Origin: Deltaproteobacteria bacterium
GTDB taxonomy: Bacteria > Desulfobacterota > Binatia > Binatales > Binataceae
Length of the DNA stretch: 9,647 bases
Assembly: GCA_021780585.1 (NCBI GenBank)
Contig: JAJXYM010000329.1
Location: forward strand, 1 to 9,647
Reading direction: 5' to 3'
How positions within the stretch are numbered: position 1 is the stretch's first letter; every line of letters starts with the position of its first letter. The position numbers were made by a program, and so were the translations under genes. This document shows positions 1-5,500 of the stretch, in pieces. The notes under the pieces are model-generated. The model made no database searches. It was given only the letters and a program-made list of their open reading frames with translations, and was not told where the DNA came from.

Positions 1-131
1 ATCCGACAGCTTTGATTCGTCACTCCTACGACATGGGCGCTGGAGCGCGTCGGACGGAATCGTCCGGCTGAATTCCATCGAACAGCCCGCCGGCGGCGTG
101 CAAGGCGGCGGCGAATACGGAAGTGACGAAA
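1..131. other. Left-edge stretch without a confident gene
   Basis: No gene can be supported here. One plus-strand frame is open from the window edge to a TGA at 69-71 and could be the last 22 codons of a gene lying to the left, but so short a piece cannot be judged. A small inverted repeat, CGGACG / CGTCCG with a 4-nt loop, lies at 51-66, overlapping the end of that frame. It has no T-run, so it is at best a weak terminator candidate. The last bases carry the Shine-Dalgarno sequence of the gene starting at 132. Confidence 0.4.
119..123 (+). promoter_or_regulatory. Shine-Dalgarno GGAAG that fixes the start at 132
   Basis: GGAAG stands 8 nt before the ATG at 132. An in-frame GTG at 123 is three codons further upstream but overlaps this site and has no comparable sequence before it, so the ATG at 132 is preferred. 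Confidence 0.55.
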
Positions 132-425
132 ATGAAAACCCGAATTATTGCTTGCGCGAGCATGATCGCGGCGCTAAGCGTTGGCGCGACGACGCTGGCC
201 GGTCCCGTCGGCGTGACGCGACAGACTCCCGACCAGCAGGCGCAATTGGCGGAACTCGAACAGACGCGCGCGCAGGTTATCCATGAGCGCCAGTTGCCGT
301 CGACCCGGGGTCCGCTGCTGATTCATGACATGACCAGGGAGCAGCAACTCGACCGCCTGATCGCCCGGCTGCGGAACAATCAGCCGGTCGCGCCCGAGGA
401 GATCGAGCAGGCGAAGCAGCCGTAG
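132..425 (+). CDS. Small exported protein of unknown function (97 aa)
   Basis: The family is not recognised. From the ATG at 132 the product begins MKTRIIACASMIAALSVGAT, a typical Sec signal peptide with a basic start and a hydrophobic core. A likely cleavage site is near residue 23 (TLA|GPV). The mature part is only about 74 residues, polar and rich in Gln, Glu and Arg, and probably alpha-helical: residues 34-55 (DQQAQLAELEQTRAQVIHER) and 68-81 read as amphipathic helices separated by a Pro/Gly hinge. There are no cysteines in the mature part and no membrane segment, so a soluble periplasmic protein is expected. It converges on the minus-strand gene at 535-888 with a strong hairpin between them and appears to be monocistronic. 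The signal peptide and the SD-spaced ATG are the evidence that it is real; the function is unknown. Confidence 0.7.
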   Translation: MKTRIIACASMIAALSVGATTLAGPVGVTRQTPDQQAQLAELEQTRAQVIHERQLPSTRGPLLIHDMTREQQLDRLIARLRNNQPVAPEEIEQAKQP

Positions 426-471
426 CGACAGATTGCCGCGCCGGCTAATCAGGCGGCGGCGCGGACCAAAT

Positions 472-502
472 CGCGAACCCGGCGAGTCGAGCCGGGTTCG
501 CG
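472..502. terminator. Perfect 12-bp hairpin between convergent genes
   Basis: CGCGAACCCGGC (472-483) and GCCGGGTTCGCG (491-502) are exact reverse complements around a 7-nt loop. The hairpin lies 46 nt after the stop of the plus-strand gene and 32 nt past the stop of the minus-strand gene, so it is placed to end transcripts from both sides. No long T-run follows in either direction; on the minus strand the hairpin is followed by ATTTGG. It may act as a bidirectional terminator or as a 3'-end stabilising structure. Confidence 0.65.
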
Positions 503-534
503 TCGCGATTCGATCGACGACCCGTCGGACGGCG

Positions 535-888
535 TCAAAGGATCGCGTCGAACCGCGTCGCCGCTTCGGTTCCCACCGAGGCGAGGAACGCGGGCGCAGC
601 GCCATCGACGCCCGCGCACGAGCCTGCGACGGTCCGGGCACGCTTCAGGAGGTGGAGCGCGGCGCCGCGATCGCCATGCGATAAGGCGCGCTCGGCTTGC
701 GCCAGCAACGCGTTGTAATGCGCAACGCAATCCGTAGCCGCGGTAGCCGCGCCGGCGGCGGGCATCGCCGAAAACCCGATATCGTGGGATTCTATGCGCG
801 TGGGCAAGGCGATCAGCACGATAACCGCCAACAGCGGCGCAATCTTCCGATTTGCCATCAGCGATCGATTAAGCAAATCCCAAGCCAT
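535..888 (-). CDS. Small exported helical protein (117 aa)
   Basis: The family is not recognised. The product has a basic N-terminus (MANRK at residues 11-15), a hydrophobic stretch at about 17-30 (APLLAVIVLIALPT) that works as a signal peptide or anchor, and an Ala/Gly-rich linker. A helical segment follows at about 54-91, bracketed by Cys54 and Cys91, the only cysteines, which could form a disulphide closing a helical hairpin. The stretch YNALLAQAERALSHGDRGAA resembles one TPR-like hairpin, but a single repeat is not enough to assign that fold. The start at 888 has GGAG 7 nt upstream; Met11 at 858 is an alternative without a good SD. Downstream of the flavin oxidoreductase gene on the same strand, it overlaps the tail of a 39-codon ORF by 20 nt, which suggests a shared transcript. 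Confidence 0.65.
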   Translation of the reverse strand: MAWDLLNRSLMANRKIAPLLAVIVLIALPTRIESHDIGFSAMPAAGAATAATDCVAHYNALLAQAERALSHGDRGAALHLLKRARTVAGSCAGVDGAAPAFLASVGTEAATRFDAIL

Positions 889-988
889 CCGAAGACTCCG
901 CAGCGGTGGCGATCAGTCGCGCCGCCGATGCCGCGTCGGCGCGCAATTGCTCAAATCGGCGGCGATCCGCCGTCCCGCGCATGCTCAT
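869..988 (-). CDS. Possible 39-aa ORF, stop-start coupled to the oxidoreductase
   Basis: This is a short candidate. On the minus strand the ATG (988-986) overlaps the TGA of the oxidoreductase (987-985) in the sequence ATGA, a common arrangement for translational coupling. The product, starting MSMRGTADRRRFEQLRADAA, is a basic then Ala-rich amphipathic peptide without a signal sequence. It ends at the TAA at 871-869 and overlaps the start of the next minus-strand gene (888) by 20 nt. It fills the gap between the two larger genes exactly. It has no clear SD of its own and no family is recognised. The alternative is untranslated spacer in which a short frame happens to be open, which is easy in GC-rich DNA. 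Confidence 0.3.
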   Translation of the reverse strand: MSMRGTADRRRFEQLRADAASAARLIATAAESSDGLGFA

Positions 989-2148
989 CCGACGTCGGCC
1001 ACGCGCGGCACGACCTTGGTCCAGAACTGCTCGAGAATCTTCAGGTTACGCGCTTGCGGCAGCAGGCCGTTATACATCCAGGCGAAAATCCATTTGACCG
1101 GCAGCCGCGCCTGCAACCGTTCCAGTTGGCGCGTCACGGTATCGAGCGTGCCGACCAGGGCGAGACTGTTCTCGAAGATATCGGGCGCCTCGCCGGTCTT
1201 GGGATCATGCATCGCCTTGGAGAAGCCGAACGGCTCGAACCATTCGTGGCCGCAGAAGTAGCCGCTCTGCTTCCAAAGCGCGCGGGCTTCCTCGTCGGTG
1301 TCGGCGATAATCACGTCGCGCAGCACGCCCATCCCCTCGCCGATCGGTTTGCCCGAGACCTCGGCGTAGAGATCCGCCAACTGACGCTCGTAAGCGGGGA
1401 ACAGCGGCGGCAGCACCGCTGTGACCCCCTCCTGCGCGCACCATCGGATACTGCGTTCGGACGACGCGAACGGCTGGAAAATCGGCGGATGGGGTTTCTG
1501 CACCGGCTTGGGCACGACGCTGACGGCCTTGACGATGCCGTTCTCGACGCCGCGGCCCCATTTTTGGGTCGCCTCGATATTCCACGGCGTATCGCCGGGC
1601 GGAATCCGCCAGTAGCGCCCCTCATACGAAAGCATGTCCTCGGTCCAGGCTTTCTTGATAATCCGATAGCATTCCTCGAAGGCCGCCCGGTTGGCGTCGT
1701 CGATCGCGTCGTGCTGATGCGGCTGGGCGCCATGAATGCCGTGGGTCTGCTGCGCCATGATATCGACCCATCGGCGCTGATAGCCGCGCGCGAATCCGGC
1801 GTTGGCGCGGCCGCCCGTCATATGGTCGAGCATCGCGATATCCTCGGCCACGCGGATCGGATTGTTCGCCGGCAGCACGATTCCAAGCTGGCCTACGCGC
1901 AGTCGCTTGGTCTGCATCCCGATATAAAGGTCAAGCATCACCGGGTTGTTCGAAACCTCGAAGCCCTCGGCGTGGAAGTGATGCTCGGTGAAGCTGATCG
2001 AATCGTAACCGAGCGCGTCCGCCAGTTGCGCCTGCTCGGTAACCTCGCGCAGCATCCGATCGTAAACTTCGCCGCGCAGCCCAACCATGCCTTTCTCGAT
2101 TTCGGCGCGGGAGCCGATTGACGGGAGATAAAACAGCGAGACCTTCAT
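985..2148 (-). CDS. LLM-class flavin-dependent oxidoreductase (luciferase-like monooxygenase)
   Basis: A 387-residue single-domain member of the bacterial luciferase-like superfamily, cytoplasmic, with the usual family length (about 330-400). Family features visible in the sequence: a start on a beta strand (MKVSLFYLPS); the block SISFTEHHFHAEG at about 50-62 with the His-rich strand end typical of these TIM barrels; LPANNPIRVAEDIAMLDHM at 92-110; then TGGRANAGFARGY at 111-123, the conserved glycine/arginine motif. Members use reduced FMN or F420 to oxygenate or reduce small organic substrates. The substrate cannot be read from the sequence, and no partner flavin reductase is present in the window. 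AGGAG lies 10 nt before the ATG at 2148. The gene leads a possible minus-strand operon and is divergent from the large secreted gene across 438 bp. The superfamily is secure; FMN versus F420 use is not. Confidence 0.93.
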   Translation of the reverse strand: MKVSLFYLPSIGSRAEIEKGMVGLRGEVYDRMLREVTEQAQLADALGYDSISFTEHHFHAEGFEVSNNPVMLDLYIGMQTKRLRVGQLGIVLPANNPIRVAEDIAMLDHMTGGRANAGFARGYQRRWVDIMAQQTHGIHGAQPHQHDAIDDANRAAFEECYRIIKKAWTEDMLSYEGRYWRIPPGDTPWNIEATQKWGRGVENGIVKAVSVVPKPVQKPHPPIFQPFASSERSIRWCAQEGVTAVLPPLFPAYERQLADLYAEVSGKPIGEGMGVLRDVIIADTDEEARALWKQSGYFCGHEWFEPFGFSKAMHDPKTGEAPDIFENSLALVGTLDTVTRQLERLQARLPVKWIFAWMYNGLLPQARNLKILEQFWTKVVPRVADVG

Positions 2149-2184
2149 CGATGGACCACTCCTGATGATTTGCCAACCGCCGGG

Positions 2185-2206
2185 CTGACGGACGCGGCCC
2201 CGTCAG
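2185..2206 (-). promoter_or_regulatory. Hairpin in the oxidoreductase leader
   Basis: CTGACGG (2185-2191) pairs perfectly with CCGTCAG (2200-2206) around an 8-nt loop, 37 nt upstream of the oxidoreductase start and therefore probably in its 5' leader or promoter. It could be a regulator site or an RNA hairpin. No family of cis-acting RNA is recognised. Confidence 0.35.
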
Positions 2207-2304
2207 AATCGCCGATCGCGCTCCGATTTTCCACCGCGACGCTTCGTTTCGACCGCGATCGTGCCAAAAACGCGGACTAACCTAGACTATGCCGATCGCG
2301 ACAG

Positions 2305-2318
2305 CAAGCGATCGCTTG
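2305..2318. promoter_or_regulatory. 14-bp perfect palindrome, operator candidate
   Basis: CAAGCGATCGCTTG is a perfect palindrome without spacer, near the middle of the divergent intergenic region. A dimeric transcription factor could bind here and act on both flanking genes. Its core GCGATCGC also occurs at 667-674, 2677-2684 and 2827-2834, partly inside coding sequence, so the core may be a genome-wide word rather than a dedicated operator. Confidence 0.35.
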
Positions 2319-2406
2319 GTATTGATCTTGACGCGGCCGTCTCGAGGCGACGACGGCCAGCGCGAAATCCCGGCTTCGCGCGATGGATGGTCGTCCCGAC
2401 GTGTGG

Positions 2407-2489
2407 ACAGTCAACGTTGTAATCTGGAATGTAAAATATCATTCAGGCACTCGCCTTGGCTAGAATTTATCGATTGACTGTTCCCAGTC
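2407..2489. repeat. Nested inverted repeats around TTGACTGT
   Basis: ACAGTCAA (2407-2414) is the exact reverse complement of TTGACTGT (2474-2481), 59 nt apart. The second arm also takes part in a short local hairpin, GACTG (2476-2480) with CAGTC (2485-2489) around TTCC. One arm can therefore pair locally or at a distance. The position, just before the leader of the G8 gene, suits paired regulator half-sites or a promoter-proximal structure. The TTGACT inside the second arm also resembles a -35 box. Confidence 0.35.
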
Positions 2490-2496
2490 GCCTGAA

Positions 2497-2553
2497 GTAA
2501 GTATGACACCTCAAAATGGGGACTTACGTCTTTGGTTTGCCCCACGAAGTAAG
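2497..2553 (+). promoter_or_regulatory. Symmetric GTAAG-CTTAC-GTAAG leader element
   Basis: GTAAG occurs at 2497-2501 and 2549-2553, with the complement CTTAC at 2523-2527 exactly midway, so each pairing has a 21-nt loop. The first pair extends to 6 bp (GTAAGT with ACTTAC at 2522-2527), and each GTAAG is preceded by GAA (2494-2501 and 2546-2553). TGGGG (2517-2521) can also pair with CCCCA (2540-2544), nested within the second pairing. The central arm can therefore pair with only one partner at a time, as in switching leaders. It sits 34 nt before the preferred start of the G8 gene. No known riboswitch consensus is recognised and the arms are short. Confidence 0.35.
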
Positions 2554-2574
2554 CGGTACATCCGCCAAATGCTC

Positions 2575-2578
2575 GAGG
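2575..2578 (+). promoter_or_regulatory. Shine-Dalgarno GAGG that decides the start at 2587
   Basis: GAGG lies 8 nt before the ATG at 2587, which opens a conventional signal peptide. The in-frame upstream ATGs at 2503 and 2569 lack a comparable site; the one at 2503 is preceded only by GAAGTAAGT. Confidence 0.6.
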
Positions 2579-2586
2579 TCAAAAGC

Positions 2587-5500
2587 ATGACCAAGTCGAT
2601 CGGTCAGACGAAATTGCGGCACAAATCGCGAAACACATTTCGAATTATTCCGCTGCTGGGCATCCTAATCGTTGGCGCGATCGCCCCGGCGGCGCGTGCG
2701 GCTGACTGCACCACCGCCGGACTTAAGGCGCTTTCGAAATGCCCTCGCTACTCCAAAGGCACGATTGACGTTGGCTCGAGTCAGTGTCCCGCGGCGTACG
2801 TCGATCAGTCGTTTACGGGTGCTAATGCGATCGCCGGGATCACCGTCAGCGCCAACGGCGTGTTATGCGTGCGCGATTCCGATCTGAACGGCCAGCCGCT
2901 CACGGTCGAGGTGGGTAAGATCATGGTCGAGGGCTTGTTCGAGGCCGGCCGGCCGGGCGCCGAGATTGGCCGCGGCGACCCCAACAACAAGCTCGTGATC
3001 ACCTTCACTGGCGCGAAGCCGAGTGGTTTGCAGGCGCACTCGATGGGGTCGGCGGGATGCCCCGATCCGGCGTTCATGAAGGGAATCGAGGTCTGCGCCA
3101 GCGGTAAACTGCGGATGTACGGCTATGAAGGCGCTCCGGCCGCCGGTTCGCCGCGCTTCGACGCGACGCATACGAGCTGGACCTTTCTGAAGCTTCCCGC
3201 CGGCGACCCCGCGAAGTTCAGCGGGGCCAATGGCGTCGCCGCTCCGGTCACCGCGGCGGACGCGCGCACGCTCGACGTCGCCAACGCGGTCGATTGGCAT
3301 AGCGGCGACTGGATCGTCGTCGGCGGCACCAGCTACAGCCCGTTCGAGTCCGAATTCGCGCAACTCGCCGCCGATCCCCAATCCGACGGAACTGGCGGAA
3401 GTCTCCTGACGCTGGCGCAGCCGCTGGTCTATTACCATTTCGGCGGCGCCGATCCCGGACCGCCCTCGCCCGCGAATTTCAAGGCGACGAGCGCGACCAA
3501 CTGGGGCGTCGACGAGCGCGCGGAAGTCGGACTGATCAGCCGCAATATCAAGCTCACCGCCGCGATTACGCCGAACGATCCGGCCAGCCTGCATTGGGGC
3601 GGCGAAATTATCGCCTACAAAGGCTTCAGCGAAGTCTCGATCCAGGGCGTCGAGCTGGAAAAATTCGGCAAGGACAGACTCGGCAGCTACCCGATCCATT
3701 TCCATATGGACGGCGCGCTCGGCGCCAATCAGACCGCGCTGGTCAACGCCGACAGCATCCATCATAGCTACAACAAATGTGTGACGGTTCATGAAACCGC
3801 GAATTTGACGATTCAGAACGTGGTCTGCGCGCGCGCCGTCGGCCATCTCTTCTATGAGGAGATCGGCAACGAGCAAAATATAACTTTCCAGTACAATCTC
3901 GGCCTCGGCGCGATGAGCAATTCGTTCAATATCGACGGCTGGGACAGCAATCCGACCCAGCGCGCCGCCGAACGCCAGCAGCTAATCAATAACTACTGGT
4001 GGGTGGGCGATAATCTCGCTTCAGCCAACGGCTACGACGGCTTCTCCGTGCCCAACATGGACGCCCAGAATAATCCGACGCACGGCGGATGCTTCGAGCC
4101 GGACCCGAATAATCCCGGTTCGATCAAGGGGGTGCCTGGACCGCCCTGCGGACCGGATAAAATCTACTTCGAGCCGGCCAGCGGCTTCTGGCTCACGAAT
4201 CCAGCCACCATACTGGTCGGTAATTCGATCGGCGGATGCCAGGGCGACGGCAAAGGCTATTGGTACGTGCCGCCGGGAAGCCCGTTGAAGCCGGTCGAGG
4301 GCGGCAACGGAGAATTCTGGTCGAAGCTCCAGTCGGTCAATTTCCACAACAACCGGGTCCACGGATGCGAATCGGGGATCTACGGCGAGAACGAATACGG
4401 CATCGTCTCCGATCAGTTGCTCCCGACCGTGGGCGGCAAACTGAGCGCCGTTTCGGTGGTTTCGACATTCGACGGAGTGACGGCGACCCGCAACCGCAAT
4501 CGCGGGCTGTGGCTGCGGCCGAACTGGTTCAATATCAAGAACTCGCGCTTCGCGATGAATCGCGACAACGCCGCGCTGGTCACGGCCGGCGGCTTCGACG
4601 GCGCTTCGCCCGGCGACTGGGGGCTGGTGACCGGATCGACTTTCATCGGGATCAGCCTCAACAACGTCGATCGCTTCGGCCCGTGTCCCTATCCCGGCGC
4701 CGCCGGGCCGCAACGCGGACCCAAAGACTCCGGCAGCGTGCCCAACTACAACACCGGCGGGCAGTTCGGATGCATCGATCAGAATTCCGCCGCCAATGAT
4801 ATCATCAACCAGGGCTATCCGCCGCCGTTCTGGAACTACGCGGGTTACTATACCTACGACGGCCCGGCGCGAATCTTCAACGACAGGTTCGTCAACTTCA
4901 TCTCGAACCGTTCGGGCGCTCCGAATAATTTTCCGATCAATCCCTATTTGACCGCGGCCGATCAGAATTTTCTGAACTGGGTTATCGCCAGCGGCAGGCT
5001 CGGAAATCACGCCAGCGTCTACGAGGGCGACGCGGCGATCGGATGGTTCAACTCGAATCAAAGCAGCTATCCGGTTTCGACCACCTTCAATCAGCTCCTG
5101 TTTGAAAACACCGATCTGCGCCATCAGGTGTTTACCGACCTGGTGAATTTCGCCAAGTTCAACGACGGCGACAAGAACACCGCGATCGTCGACCATGACG
5201 GGTCGCTCACCGGCTACAGCGTCATCGCGCCGGCTTCTTCGACCGGTCCCGCGCCCGACGACGTCTTTCCGATTTCGCTCAACAATCTGCCGTTCAATCA
5301 GGCGTCGAATTCGGTCGACGAATGTCATTCCGAGGGCGCGCAGAACGCGAAGCTGGAAGGCCGCCCGACCTCGCTGATTTCGCCAGGCAATCTCGGCTCG
5401 CTCGAAGTGCAGGGGCAATGGCCCTATCCGGTGAACGAGCCCGCGGGAAAAGCTTTCCATTTTCAATGGCTGGAGTTCGGCAATGATTCAGCCTTCGCCG

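Larger units (their letters stand above)
2149..2586. other. 438-bp divergent intergenic region with several inverted repeats
   Basis: Lies between the minus-strand oxidoreductase and the plus-strand G8 gene, and must hold the promoters and leaders of both. The left half is GC-rich; about 2400-2520 is clearly richer in A and T than the surrounding genes. It contains a hairpin in the oxidoreductase leader, a 14-bp palindrome, long-range and local inverted repeats around TTGACTGT, and a three-copy GTAAG/CTTAC arrangement (listed separately). A 62-codon frame at 2289-2477 has no SD and is not called. No clear sigma-70 promoter with two good boxes was found; TTGACT at 2474-2479 matches a -35 box well, but the 17-18 nt spaced partner (GTAAGT or TAAGTA) is poor. 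Confidence 0.6.

Noticed and set aside
98..286. 62-codon frame overlapping the first exported protein
   Set aside because: Out-of-frame with the gene that has the signal peptide and SD; charged, low-complexity product.
697..2121. 474-codon open frame on the plus strand
   Set aside because: It lies almost wholly antisense to the oxidoreductase, whose motifs are clear. The product has no recognisable domain and the composition of a GC-rich shadow frame.
2289..2477. 62-codon plus-strand frame in the divergent intergenic region
   Set aside because: No SD before its ATG, no signal peptide or recognisable motif, and it spans the inverted repeats and likely promoter stretch.
2474..2503. Sigma-70 promoter with TTGACT as the -35 box
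   Set aside because: The -35 match is good but the -10 candidates at 17-18 nt spacing (GTAAGT, TAAGTA) are poor, so it is mentioned only in the region entry.
2490..2590. Known riboswitch such as cyclic-di-GMP or cobalamin in the G8 leader
   Set aside because: None of the conserved core words I know for these classes is present; only short competing stems are seen.
2863..3876. 337-codon minus-strand frame inside the G8 gene
   Set aside because: Covers the conserved G8 and beta-helix region on the opposite strand; Arg/Ala/Gly-rich with no domain signal.
4021..5466. 481-codon open frame on the minus strand inside the G8 gene
   Set aside because: Antisense to a well-supported protein with continuous family motifs; long antisense frames are expected at this GC content.
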